Shown: piece after piece, positions 33,872 through 42,403 of the stretch
Position numbering within the stretch: the stretch's first letter is position 1
Layout: each line of letters begins with the position of its first letter
From: Nitrospirota bacterium
Lineage (GTDB): Bacteria; Nitrospirota; Thermodesulfovibrionia; Thermodesulfovibrionales; Dissulfurispiraceae
Assembly (NCBI GenBank): GCA_021791055.1
Contig: JAJYXI010000049.1
Span: forward strand, 31,977-95,976
Reading direction: 5' to 3'
Length of the DNA stretch: 64,000 bases
Notes under the pieces: generated by a model
The model's database searches: none
The model's input: only the letters and a program-made list of their open reading frames with translations
What the model was told of the DNA's origin: nothing
Made by a program: the position numbers and the translations under genes

Positions 33872-36321
33872 CACACCTTAAACCAGCCTGCCATAGAATT
33901 CAATTCGGTTGCAAGTCTCGAAAGGTCTTCCGATGCACGCTTTATTTCAACCATGGAGTTGCTTAACTCTCTCGTTATTCCTGCAATGTTTTCCATATTA
34001 TGGGAGACTTCCTCGGAGGCTGATGACTGCTCCTCTGTAGCTGCCGCAATCCTCTGCACCATGTCCGCAACCTGCTCCACATATGTCACTATTTCGTCTA
34101 TAGACCTTAATGTACTGCCCACATGATCAAGCACCTTGCCTATAGATTCCCTCTCCTCTTTCATAAAATTGACAGATGCCGACACCTCTGTTTGCATTGT
34201 CCTCACGGTATTTCCAATATCGTCGGTCGCAACCGTTGTCCTCTCCGCAAGCTGCCTTACATTATCCGCCACTACAGCAAATCCCCTCCCCTGCTCTCCG
34301 GCACGTGCTGCTTCTATAGCGGCATTCAGTGCTAAAAGGTTTGTCTGATCAGCTATCCCCTTTATCAATGTTATTATGTTGTTTATCTCTTCAGACTTCT
34401 GACCGAGGGATTCCACCTTTTCTGCAGACTCCTTGACTGTGTCTGCAAATCTCTGCAATTCCTGCATAGTGACATCCATTGCATTCTTACCCTGCATTGC
34501 AATTTTCTTCATTTTCTGTGCGGCCTCTGCTGTGTGTGAGGCATTTTTTGCTACATCAAGCGTTGTCTGGGACATTTCTGTCATCGCTGTTGCCGACTGT
34601 TCTATCTGAGAGGTCTGTTCATTCGATCCCTTCTCCAGAGATGTGGCTGTAGCCGACAACTCCTCCGAGCTGCTTGCGAGGCTTCCTGTGGATGTCCTTA
34701 TCTTTCCGACTATTTCCTTGAGATTCGTAACCATCGTACACATTGATGATTGAACCGTGCCAATCTCATCAACTGGACGCGCGCATATCTCGGTCGTCAG
34801 GTCGCCATTGGCAACATCATTTGAAATCCCTATAAGGTCGTTTAAAGGCCTTGCTATCGACCTGTAAACCCATGTGCCAAAGGCAATGCCGAATACAGCC
34901 GCACCTATTCCTATGGCACCTATAAGTATCGTGCTGAAACGGACCATCTTGTTCACTGTTCCGATAGCCTTCTCCTGTTCACCCTGAGCAGTTGTAACAG
35001 TCTGCTTACCCTTTTCTGCCTGTTTCAGAACAATATCTCTCAATTTCCCGGTAGCCTGCAATGCCTTCTCCCTCATATTCAGGTCGTGACGAATCTTTGC
35101 AATCACACCATCTCTGGCTAATAATACACCTTTGATTGAGTTTAAAGCCCCTTCTGCGTTAATGAGTATTTTTAACTCCTCTCTTGCATCCAGTTTAGCC
35201 AAAGCCTTTTTCAGAGAGCCTTCAACAGTGCCTATTTTCTCAAATATCTTCTTAATTTCAGACTCAACAGCATCCACCTCTTTTGTAGATACAAGAGTAA
35301 AAAGCTTTGTAGATAAGCCTTCTATGGATAGACCTTGAGACAGAAGTTCAGAATTGCCCGTTAAAACATTGGTCGCAATGTTTGCCTGAGTGAAAACATC
35401 TCCCTGTCTATTTGTCTCGATTCCGTATTTTTCGCTTGCCGAGGCCACTTCCTGTTCGATCGTAAGCATAACAGAAGACAGTTTCTCGCTAACATCCCTG
35501 TTTAGCGCTTCAAACTTGTTTTTTATGTCGCTATTCGCCTGACCTAAAAGAGATGTCTGGAGTTTTACAATCTCCTCTATCTTCTCACCCAAGGATTTTA
35601 CATCTGCCATGAGATTTTTCGATTCCTTCAAATACTCATTCTGAATCGCCCTATTTATTGCAGAATTGACTTTTCCACGGGCTATTATCAATGTCTTTTT
35701 ATCCCGAGCATGCTGTATTTCGAAAATAGCAACCTGAAGGTCCTTCAATGTTGCCTTTAATACTTCTATATTTCTGAGTTTTGACGAAATGCTTTTCGTA
35801 TCCTCCAGAGATGTCACAAAAGCTGCTGAACGATTGAGCTGAAGACCCTTTATCTTTGCATCCAACTCTTTTAATCTATTTGAAGCATCCTTTAATTTCT
35901 GCGTAATTGTTTTATTTGCTGCTCCTGCCTCTTCTCCGGCATGAAGTCTGCCCGCTGTTATCTCAAAAAGCTCTTTTGCAACACGATCCAGTTCGCTGTA
36001 AGTCTCCATCTTCTCACCGGATAGAGATTCCAATGCCTCCTGCGTATTTTTAACCTCTAACATCGACTTTTCAGCTTCGGTGCAATAGGTCTTGTACTCC
36101 TCGATACTTCTCGCTGCGCTTACCTTAACAAGGTCTGCGGTAGTACCTTGTATTGCCCTTTGAAACTCAACTGTCCTCATTTGAAAGGGTGTGCTTCGCT
36201 CCGTCAGGTAAAATAACTTGCTCTTGACAAACCCCATCCCTATGATGCTCGTGGCGGCAACGGCGCCAATAATCACAAGGACAATGATAACGTTCCATGT
36301 CAGCTTAGTCTTTATTGTCAT
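33871..36321 (-). CDS. Transmembrane chemoreceptor with large helical sensor
   Basis: An 816-residue methyl-accepting chemotaxis protein. TM1 is ~9-30 (WNVIIVLVIIGAVAATSIIG) and TM2 ~467-492 (TILIGAIGIGAAVFGIAFG). Between them is an unusually long (~430-residue) helical periplasmic region, perhaps tandem helical bundles. After TM2 come HAMP and the signalling domain with tip [20 protein letters not shown]. The C-terminus lacks a NWETF-type CheR/CheB tether. It follows the phosphate-type binding protein and the rhodanese gene, which may be sensing partners (inference). Its ribosome site lies in a GAGAGGGAGAG-rich repeat. Confidence 0.92.
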   Translation of the reverse strand: MTIKTKLTWNVIIVLVIIGAVAATSIIGMGFVKSKLFYLTERSTPFQMRTVEFQRAIQGTTADLVKVSAARSIEEYKTYCTEAEKSMLEVKNTQEALESLSGEKMETYSELDRVAKELFEITAGRLHAGEEAGAANKTITQKLKDASNRLKELDAKIKGLQLNRSAAFVTSLEDTKSISSKLRNIEVLKATLKDLQVAIFEIQHARDKKTLIIARGKVNSAINRAIQNEYLKESKNLMADVKSLGEKIEEIVKLQTSLLGQANSDIKNKFEALNRDVSEKLSSVMLTIEQEVASASEKYGIETNRQGDVFTQANIATNVLTGNSELLSQGLSIEGLSTKLFTLVSTKEVDAVESEIKKIFEKIGTVEGSLKKALAKLDAREELKILINAEGALNSIKGVLLARDGVIAKIRHDLNMREKALQATGKLRDIVLKQAEKGKQTVTTAQGEQEKAIGTVNKMVRFSTILIGAIGIGAAVFGIAFGTWVYRSIARPLNDLIGISNDVANGDLTTEICARPVDEIGTVQSSMCTMVTNLKEIVGKIRTSTGSLASSSEELSATATSLEKGSNEQTSQIEQSATAMTEMSQTTLDVAKNASHTAEAAQKMKKIAMQGKNAMDVTMQELQRFADTVKESAEKVESLGQKSEEINNIITLIKGIADQTNLLALNAAIEAARAGEQGRGFAVVADNVRQLAERTTVATDDIGNTVRTMQTEVSASVNFMKEERESIGKVLDHVGSTLRSIDEIVTYVEQVADMVQRIAAATEEQSSASEEVSHNMENIAGITRELSNSMVEIKRASEDLSRLATELNSMAGWFKV

Positions 36322-36324
36322 AAC

Positions 36325-36410
36325 TCTCTCCCTCTCCCCTCACCCTTTCCCTCATACTTTCCCCTCTCCTGTAAGGAGAGAGGAAAGTATTTCTTATGAC
36401 ATGAGGGAGT
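36325..36410. repeat. CCCTCACCC-type inverted repeat in receptor leader
   Basis: Nested inverted repeats: CCCTCAT...ATGAGGG outside and CTTTCCCCTCTCCT/AGGAGAGAGGAAAG inside. The outer arm contains the purine-rich sequence that serves as the ribosome site of the chemoreceptor. It has a different unit from the other repeat families in this window. Confidence 0.65.
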
Positions 36411-36434
36411 AATATATCTTGCTATTATTTATCT

Positions 36435-36911
36435 CTACTCTGTAGGATAACCCCTCTTTTTCCAGTCAGGAATCCCTTCCCTGTACCAGTGTATTTTTTT
36501 AAACCCAAGATGTTGAAGGATTATAGCTGCAGCAGGAGAGCGCCAGCATCTAACCCCGTTACAATAAAGTATTAAATCTTCATCCTTATTGTATTTGTCT
36601 GCAAGAGAAGGATTTTTTAACAACTCGTCCACGGTAAGCAACTGGGCGCCTGCGATACGTTCTGTGTCATATTGCGTCTTTATGCGGTTATCGATAACCT
36701 TTGCACCCTTTGCCTTCATCTTGGAAACTTCGTCACCTTTGATTACAGATATGCCTGGAAGTGCTTCGGGCATTTCTTTCTTGTTCTTCTCAAGCTCCTT
36801 AATGTCGTCAATCTTTTTCATCACATCATCGGGATACGGCCCTGCAAATGCGAGTCCTGCTGCAAAGAATGTTACCAATAGCATTATCCCAAACAATTGT
36901 TTCCTGTTCAT
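36435..36911 (-). CDS. Exported rhodanese-domain protein
   Basis: A 158-residue secreted protein. The signal peptide is residues 1-~24 (MNRKQLFGIMLLVTFFAAGLAFA). A single rhodanese domain has active loop CNGVRCWRS, with the C-x4-R pattern of sulfurtransferases plus an extra cysteine. The ATG at 36911, with AGGGGG eight bases upstream, is preferred to a TTG at 36944. Periplasmic single-domain rhodaneses often serve in sulfur or redox chemistry. Its place between a phosphate-type binding protein and a chemoreceptor suggests a link to sensing, which is inference. Confidence 0.85.
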   Translation of the reverse strand: MNRKQLFGIMLLVTFFAAGLAFAGPYPDDVMKKIDDIKELEKNKKEMPEALPGISVIKGDEVSKMKAKGAKVIDNRIKTQYDTERIAGAQLLTVDELLKNPSLADKYNKDEDLILYCNGVRCWRSPAAAIILQHLGFKKIHWYREGIPDWKKRGYPTE

Positions 36912-36916
36912 AGCAG

Positions 36917-36954
36917 TCCCCCTAAATTGAGATACAACCACCAACGGTGGTTAG
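36917..36954 (-). promoter_or_regulatory. Leader hairpin element before rhodanese gene (copy 1)
   Basis: On the minus strand CCACC-GTT-GGTGG forms a small hairpin, then TGTATCTCAATTT and the GGGGG ribosome site. An almost identical leader precedes the next upstream gene (37723-37762), so the element is duplicated and conserved in order: hairpin, ATCTCAATTT, G-run, start codon. Confidence 0.6.
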
Positions 36955-36958
36955 CTCT

Positions 36959-37720
36959 TTATGGTTTTACATACTTCTGTCCTTCTCCTTTAATATAGTC
37001 TATGAGTTTCTGGACATTGGCAGACGGTTTGCCCTTGGTAACAAGGATTATGTCGCTTGTTGCCTCAGGCTGTTCAGGAACCTTTACAGTGTCATCAGCC
37101 ACGGACAATGCTGAAATACCTATTGCCTCCTGGTTAGATGCCACATTTTGTCTTAAATCAGGGCCTGTAGTTGCCTCAAGGAGATCCTTTATTACAGCAG
37201 CGCCATCAAGGGCTTGATTTACGAATAATGAGTTCATTCCCGGTGTAAGCTTTGCCCATACTATAATGATTGGCATGTCCTTTCCGCCTACATCTTTCCA
37301 GTTTGTTATCTTACCTGTGAATATACCCTTTAATTGCTCCTTAGTAAGCTTCGTGACCGGATTAGCCTTATTTATCATAACCACTGCCCTGCTTTTTCCA
37401 ATAACCTGAACCTGTAATTCGGCCTTATTGACTTCAATCCCCTCTTTTTTCATCATGGAAATCCACTCATCCAGTGTAAGACCTGCACCGGCTGCATCTA
37501 TAGTGCCTTTCAGAACATCCTGCATTGCTAATTTTGGACCCTGCTCAATAAGGGTGAATTTAATACCAGTGGCCTTTTCAAAGTGCTCTTTTACAGGTTT
37601 TAATATGCTGTTTGAAGGCGCCGCCCCGGCCCCCACCTTGACTTCCTGTGCAAAGGCGCCGATGGACAATGCTAATACAAAAGCAATTGCAATTGTTAAA
37701 ACCAATCCATACTTTTTCAT
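36959..37720 (-). CDS. Phosphate-type periplasmic substrate-binding protein
   Basis: A 253-residue exported protein with signal peptide residues 1-~24 (ending SIGAFA). It matches the PstS-like (PBP-like) superfamily: VGAGAAPSNSILKPVKEHFEKATG, then TIDAAGAGLTLDEWI, then NPVTKLTKEQLKGIFTGKITNWKDVGG, in which LTKEQLKGIFTGKITNW is the family signature. No ABC transporter partner genes are nearby. It is encoded inside the chemotaxis cluster, just before a rhodanese and a chemoreceptor, and may present an oxyanion to that receptor. Substrate cannot be read from sequence. Confidence 0.88.
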   Translation of the reverse strand: MKKYGLVLTIAIAFVLALSIGAFAQEVKVGAGAAPSNSILKPVKEHFEKATGIKFTLIEQGPKLAMQDVLKGTIDAAGAGLTLDEWISMMKKEGIEVNKAELQVQVIGKSRAVVMINKANPVTKLTKEQLKGIFTGKITNWKDVGGKDMPIIIVWAKLTPGMNSLFVNQALDGAAVIKDLLEATTGPDLRQNVASNQEAIGISALSVADDTVKVPEQPEATSDIILVTKGKPSANVQKLIDYIKGEGQKYVKP

Positions 37721-37722
37721 AT

Positions 37723-37762
37723 TCTCCCCCCAAAAATTGAGATATTACCACCAAAGGTGGAT
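37723..37762 (-). promoter_or_regulatory. Leader hairpin element before binding-protein gene (copy 2)
   Basis: On the minus strand CCACC-TTT-GGTGG, then TAATATCTCAATTT and GGGGGGAG just before the ATG. It matches copy 1 at 36917-36954 in nearly every position of the core ATCTCAATTT and hairpin. Confidence 0.6.
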
Positions 37763-37773
37763 TTATTTGCCCT

Positions 37774-38952
37774 TTAAAACCCGAAGTCCTTCAGAAGGTC
37801 ATCCACATCTTCCTGAGACACCTTTTCAGGCACAACAGCCTCCACCTTTTTGCCTTCCTCTATCTTCACGCCAAATGTTGCTATCAGCTTCACAAGCTCT
37901 TCCTCTATGTCACCCACAAGCTTAATCACCTTTTTTATTGTCTGTCCTGTAATATCCTGAAAGGACTGTGCAGTAAGTATTTCCGTCAAATCATCTTCAA
38001 GCCTGTTCTTAAAATCTTTCAAATAAGCCACCGACTCTTCTGGCTCTTTGAGGTTTCTTATGTGCGTAGCAAGCTCGTCCATTCCTATAATATATTTTTC
38101 TATGACACTCATCGTCTTGTTTGCCGCATCCTCCGTCTTTTCAATAACAAACTGCAGTTTGTCGATTGCACTGGGCATATCCGTTATTGCCATATCCTTA
38201 AGCCTCGGGTCTATGGCCTCTTTAAAACTCCTGATCGCATCGTGAAGCTTCCTTGTGACCTTTCCAACCTCTTTGAAAAGATCACTCTGGCCTTTGTTCA
38301 TCATATTTTGTATGGCATCATCAGCCTTTTCGTAGTCCTGGCTTGCTATGGCATTCATAAAATTGACCATATCATCAAAAAGAGCGTATCTCGGGTCATT
38401 TGAGCTTATCCCCCTCTTTTCGAAGAAGCTCTTTGCATCCATCACCTCTTTAACAACCATCTCTCCGCCCATTCCCTCTATCTTCTTTACAACCTCGACC
38501 TTGTCGCCGGTCTCTTTGACTTCAAAAACCTCGTCCTCAAAAATACTCATGTCCTCAACAGGTATAAGCTTCTTTGTATCAAGAAGCACGACAAGTTTGT
38601 CGTCAACCTTAGCAACACCCGATACAATGTCAGAGGCATTAAAATCCGTAGGCGGCTCTATCTCTGATTCCTCTATAGTGACAACTCCTGTTATGCTGTC
38701 AACAAGGATTCCGAATGTAATGCGTCCGCTGGTAACAACAATCACCTTCTCTCCAACCGTCCCTCCGTTCAGTCCAGCAAGCTTTTTGAGGTCAACAACA
38801 GGTATTATCCTTCCTCTGAGATTCGCAATCCCCTCTATATAACTTGGCGCCTGCGGCAGTTTTGTCAGAGAAGGCAGGTTTATAATCTCCTGAACCTTTA
38901 AAATGGGTATGGTGTATTCGTTGTTGTTCATTGTAAAGCCTATATACTGCAT
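37774..38952 (-). CDS. CheW-CheZ fusion: coupling protein joined to CheY-P phosphatase
   Basis: A 392-residue protein of two chemotaxis modules. Residues 1-~135 are a complete CheW domain (VQEIINLP, IANLRGRIIPVVDL). After an acidic linker, residues ~185-365 are a long helical CheZ domain with the active-site segment TAQSFQDITGQTIKKVI, giving the D-x3-Q pair D333/Q337. It ends with the CheY-binding tail of CheZ, VSQEDVDDLLKDFGF. Fusion would fix the phosphatase in the receptor-CheA array, making a signal sink at the array. No separate cheW or cheZ exists in the window. It lies 15 bases after cheA. Both domains are clear; the functional consequence is inference. Confidence 0.9.
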   Translation of the reverse strand: MQYIGFTMNNNEYTIPILKVQEIINLPSLTKLPQAPSYIEGIANLRGRIIPVVDLKKLAGLNGGTVGEKVIVVTSGRITFGILVDSITGVVTIEESEIEPPTDFNASDIVSGVAKVDDKLVVLLDTKKLIPVEDMSIFEDEVFEVKETGDKVEVVKKIEGMGGEMVVKEVMDAKSFFEKRGISSNDPRYALFDDMVNFMNAIASQDYEKADDAIQNMMNKGQSDLFKEVGKVTRKLHDAIRSFKEAIDPRLKDMAITDMPSAIDKLQFVIEKTEDAANKTMSVIEKYIIGMDELATHIRNLKEPEESVAYLKDFKNRLEDDLTEILTAQSFQDITGQTIKKVIKLVGDIEEELVKLIATFGVKIEEGKKVEAVVPEKVSQEDVDDLLKDFGF

Positions 38953-38967
38953 ATGTCCTCCCTGAAA

Positions 38968-40746
38968 TTATTTATTGCTCGTTTTAAATATTCCCCTTGA
39001 AAGCACTGCAGGGTCGAGGATTAAAACGACCTTTCCATCACCTGTGATTGTAGCCCCTAAAATACCGCACTCCTCGGACTCTATGCCATTGATAGTTTTA
39101 ATGACGATCTCTTCCTGACCTAACAGTTCATCAACGGATATGCAGAATCTCCTGTCGCCGACTGTAGCCACAAGCACATAACTGTTGTCGTGGTCGATAT
39201 CAGACCCTCTTCTCACTCCAAGGACCTCTGACATTTCAAACATGGGCAGGACCTTACCGCGTATGGTTAATACCTTCTGTCCTGTTACATCCTTTATATC
39301 GCTCTTTTTAACCCTTAATGTCTCTTCTATCATTGACTGGGGTATTGCATAATACTCGCCGCCTATTCTCACCATCATTGCCTGGATTATTGCGAGGGTC
39401 AGAGGCAGGCTTATCCTGAATGTGCTTCCTATGTCTTTCTTAGTGATTACTTCAACATATCCATTCAGTTTTGCCACATTTGTCTTTACAACATCCATCC
39501 CGACGCCGCGGCCGCTAAGCTCTGTGGAAACCTCCTTTGTGGAGAATCCGGGCAGGAATATGAGGTTTATAGCCGCATCGTCTGACATCCTCTGTGCTTC
39601 TTCTTCCGATATAAGCCCCTTTGACAATGCCTTTTTCTTAACAGACTCTACATCTATGCCCTTTCCATCATCAGATACCTCTATAACAATCTGTGTGCCT
39701 TTCTGATAAGCGCTGAGAATTATCCTTCCCTTTTTGGGCTTGCCTTTGCTCTCCCGCTCTTCAGCGAATTCTATGGCGTGGTCTATGGAATTTCTTATGA
39801 TATGAACGAGCGGGTCGCCTATGTTCTCGATAACGGTTTTATCAACTTCGGTCTCTTCTCCGAACATCTCAAGATCAATATCCTTGCCGAGGTTCCTCGA
39901 CATGTCCCTCACCATTCTCGGGAACTTGCCGAAGACCTTCTGGATGGGCTGCATTCTCATCTTCATTACAGCAAGCTGCAAGTCTGATGTAACCCTGTCG
40001 AGGAAGCCCGTTGTCTCAAGAAGGCTCTCCACATGGGGATCTCCCGAATAACTGAGATCAAGCTTGGAGGCAAGGTTAAGGAGTCTGTTTCTCGCAAGCA
40101 CAATCTCTCCGGCGAGGTCCATTACCTTATCAATCCTTGACACATCAACCCTGAGGGTCGAGACAACTTCTTTCTCCTTGGTTATCTGCTGAACCTGCTC
40201 CTCGGCTGCAGGCTGAGGCTGTGGTTGAGGCTGTGGTCTGGGTTTAGGCTCAGGTTCAGGCTGAATTATTTCTTCTGCCTTTAGTTCTTCCTTAGCCTCA
40301 ACCTGTTTTTCTGCTTCCTCTATCTTAACTTCTGCCTTTTCCTGTATACCGCCAGACACAGCTAATTCCAGCGAAGAATCAAGTTCTCTTAAAAGGCCGG
40401 AGGTGTCTTCTTCTATCCCGTCTTTAAGTTTTATATGAAATATAAGGAGCCTTAAGGTATCAACACTCTTAAGGATTACATCCATTAATTCCCTTGAGAG
40501 GGCTATTTCACCGTCACGGAGCCTCTTCATAATGCTCTCGGCCCTGTGGGCGACATCGACAATCTGCTGAAATCCTAAAAATCCTGCAGCGCCTTTAAGG
40601 GTATGCATTCCGCGGAATATCTCATTGAGGATGTCTTTATCATACCCCTTTGCCTCGAGCTCCACAAACATGGGGTCGATTTTTTCGAGAGTCTCTTCAG
40701 CCTCTGTAACAAATTCGGTTATAATCTCATCCATTTCATCAGCCAT
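38968..40746 (-). CDS. cheA: Chemotaxis histidine kinase CheA
   Basis: A 592-residue kinase. The P1 Hpt domain carries H48 in MHTLKGAAGFLG. A low-complexity Pro/Gln/Glu linker (~135-190) replaces any clear P2 (CheY-docking) domain. P3 dimerisation begins VDVSRIDKVMDLAGEIVLARN. P4 ATPase has HIIRNSIDHAIE, DDGKGID and GRGVGMDVV. P5 is a CheW-like domain (~450-590). It phosphorylates CheY and CheB under receptor control. Lack of P2 is seen in several lineages. It lies 16 bases after cheY and before the CheW-CheZ gene. Confidence 0.96.
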   Translation of the reverse strand: MADEMDEIITEFVTEAEETLEKIDPMFVELEAKGYDKDILNEIFRGMHTLKGAAGFLGFQQIVDVAHRAESIMKRLRDGEIALSRELMDVILKSVDTLRLLIFHIKLKDGIEEDTSGLLRELDSSLELAVSGGIQEKAEVKIEEAEKQVEAKEELKAEEIIQPEPEPKPRPQPQPQPQPAAEEQVQQITKEKEVVSTLRVDVSRIDKVMDLAGEIVLARNRLLNLASKLDLSYSGDPHVESLLETTGFLDRVTSDLQLAVMKMRMQPIQKVFGKFPRMVRDMSRNLGKDIDLEMFGEETEVDKTVIENIGDPLVHIIRNSIDHAIEFAEERESKGKPKKGRIILSAYQKGTQIVIEVSDDGKGIDVESVKKKALSKGLISEEEAQRMSDDAAINLIFLPGFSTKEVSTELSGRGVGMDVVKTNVAKLNGYVEVITKKDIGSTFRISLPLTLAIIQAMMVRIGGEYYAIPQSMIEETLRVKKSDIKDVTGQKVLTIRGKVLPMFEMSEVLGVRRGSDIDHDNSYVLVATVGDRRFCISVDELLGQEEIVIKTINGIESEECGILGATITGDGKVVLILDPAVLSRGIFKTSNK

Positions 40747-40762
40747 TGCTATCCCCCTGCCT

Positions 40763-41167
40763 TTATCCCGCTTTTAGGGATGTTTTCTTGTCAGCTATCT
40801 TTTCAAGTTTTTCTTTCAGAACCTCTGCTGTAAATGGTTTAACTATGTAATTATCAACACCTGCCTTAATCGCCTCTATAACCTTTTCCTTCTCAGCCTC
40901 GGCAGTTACCATGAGGAATGGTATATTCTTTAACGGTTCAGCCTCCTGCCTGATAGTTCTGAGGAGGTCTATGCCTTCCATAGCTGGCATGTTCCAATCA
41001 GATACAACAAGCCCGTAATTTCCGCTCTTGAGCTTATTAAGTGCCTGTACCCCATCCTCAGCCTCATCTATATTTTCAAAACCTATCTGTTTTAAAAGGT
41101 TTTTCACTATTCTTCTCATAGTCGGGAAGTCGTCAACCACAAGCACCTTAATTCCAAAGTTAAACAT
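40763..41167 (-). CDS. cheY: Chemotaxis response regulator CheY
   Basis: A 134-residue receiver very like E. coli Che[24 protein letters not shown], phosphoacceptor D57 in [12 protein letters not shown] in MVTAEAEKE and lysine in YIVKPFTAE. Phospho-CheY binds FliM to change rotation, and the FliM in this window has the matching N-terminal motif. Start overlaps the preceding receiver gene stop (TAATG). Confidence 0.96.
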   Translation of the reverse strand: MFNFGIKVLVVDDFPTMRRIVKNLLKQIGFENIDEAEDGVQALNKLKSGNYGLVVSDWNMPAMEGIDLLRTIRQEAEPLKNIPFLMVTAEAEKEKVIEAIKAGVDNYIVKPFTAEVLKEKLEKIADKKTSLKAG

Positions 41168-41553
41168 TACTCTTCACCTCCTGTGCTAAACATCTTTTTA
41201 AGAATCTTTTTTATACTTTCATTTATCTGGTCTGCATTCGTAGGTTTGACTAAATAATCATCGGCTCCTGCCTCAAACGCCCTTTTCTTCTCATCCTCAT
41301 CCGCCTCGGTAGTAACCATAACAATAGGAATACCGCTTAGAGTCGGGTCTGACTTTAAATTTTTTGTCAGCTCTATCCCATCCATATAAGGCATATTCAT
41401 ATCGGTAAGAATGAAATTAATATTCTCTGTTCCGACCTTCTCCATTGCATCAAGTCCGTTTTCTGCCGTTACCACCTCGTATCCCTTTCCCTTAAGATAC
41501 AAACTTAACAGCTTCCTTGTAGTTTTGTCATCATCAACAACCAATATCTTCAT
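41167..41553 (-). CDS. Second CheY-like response regulator
   Basis: A 128-residue lone receiver: acidic triad at D7-D9, phosphoacceptor D51 in [12 protein letters not shown] in MVTTEADED, and lysine in YLVKPTNAD. It differs from the adjacent CheY in the region around D51 (no Trp) and may be a phosphate sink or serve another output. It lies between cheR and cheY. Confidence 0.88.
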   Translation of the reverse strand: MKILVVDDDKTTRKLLSLYLKGKGYEVVTAENGLDAMEKVGTENINFILTDMNMPYMDGIELTKNLKSDPTLSGIPIVMVTTEADEDEKKRAFEAGADDYLVKPTNADQINESIKKILKKMFSTGGEE

Positions 41554-41572
41554 CTATAACCTCCTGAGACCT

Positions 41573-42403
41573 TTATACCTTCTGATAGACAATAACTTTA
41601 TTAATAACAACAGGTCTGAATGCCCTCGTAACACTGTGAAGACTCTCAGATGTACCCACAAAAAGATACCCGTTAGGCCTTAATGCATCGTATAGATTGG
41701 AAACAGCCTTCTGTTTTGCCTTATCATCAAAGTATATGAGGACATTTCTGCAGAATATTACATCAACTCCGCGCACCGCCTTGACATCCCTATCCTCTAT
41801 AAGGTTAATCTTCATAAATTTTGTCAAGGACTTAACGCTTGATGATATGGAATACTGTTGATTGGCGTTAGTGAAGTATTTTTTTAAATATGCATCCGGG
41901 ATATTTCTGATTGCATAAGAACCATAAATGCCTGCCTTTGCAGAGCCCAAAACAGATTCGCTTAAATCCGAGGCATATATCTCTTTTCTGAGAGCGCCTG
42001 CCTCTGGCTTTTCAAGGAGAATCATCGAAATCGTATAAGGCTCTTCGCCGGTTGAGCATGCAGCAGACCATATCTTTATGTCTTTGCGGCCAGCTTTGGC
42101 ATTTTCAGCCGCAATCCGATTAAGGAGCTCTCCTTCAAAGACATCGAACTGCTGCGGCTCCCTGAAAAAAAATGTCTCATTTGTGGTTATCAGGTTAAAC
42201 AGTATCGTAAGCTCATTTTTGTCAGAGCCGTATTTCAGGATATACAGATAATCTTCGTATCCCTTCAGGTTCTTTTCCTGAACTCTTCTTCCGAGCCTGT
42301 TTTCAAGGAAATATTTCTTGTTATCGGGGATGAAAATGCCGCTCCTCTCGTATATAAAATCCCTGAGCTGTTTGAAAACATCATCGGTCATTAATAGACT
42401 CAT
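41573..42403 (-). CDS. cheR: Chemotaxis methyltransferase CheR
   Basis: A 276-residue SAM-dependent methyltransferase that methylates receptor glutamates. The N-terminal helical domain includes FIYERSGIFIPDNKKYFLENRL. The catalytic domain has NETFFFREPQQFD, IWSAACSTGEEPYTISMIL (SAM site), DVIFCRNVLIYFD and the GYLFVGTSESL ending. It overlaps the HEAT-repeat gene by 4 bases. No C-terminal TPR extension is present. Confidence 0.96.
   Translation of the reverse strand: MSLLMTDDVFKQLRDFIYERSGIFIPDNKKYFLENRLGRRVQEKNLKGYEDYLYILKYGSDKNELTILFNLITTNETFFFREPQQFDVFEGELLNRIAAENAKAGRKDIKIWSAACSTGEEPYTISMILLEKPEAGALRKEIYASDLSESVLGSAKAGIYGSYAIRNIPDAYLKKYFTNANQQYSISSSVKSLTKFMKINLIEDRDVKAVRGVDVIFCRNVLIYFDDKAKQKAVSNLYDALRPNGYLFVGTSESLHSVTRAFRPVVINKVIVYQKV

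Noticed and set aside
36325-36410. Transcription terminator before the chemoreceptor
   Set aside because: The hairpin has no following T-run on the minus strand and contains the receptor's ribosome site.
36912-36944. TTG start of the rhodanese gene
   Set aside because: It falls in the leader hairpin; ATG 36911 has AGGGGG upstream and begins a normal signal peptide.
41167-41553. Recent duplication of cheY
   Set aside because: The two receivers differ throughout, including around the phosphoacceptor (D57-W versus D51-M), so this is not a recent tandem copy.
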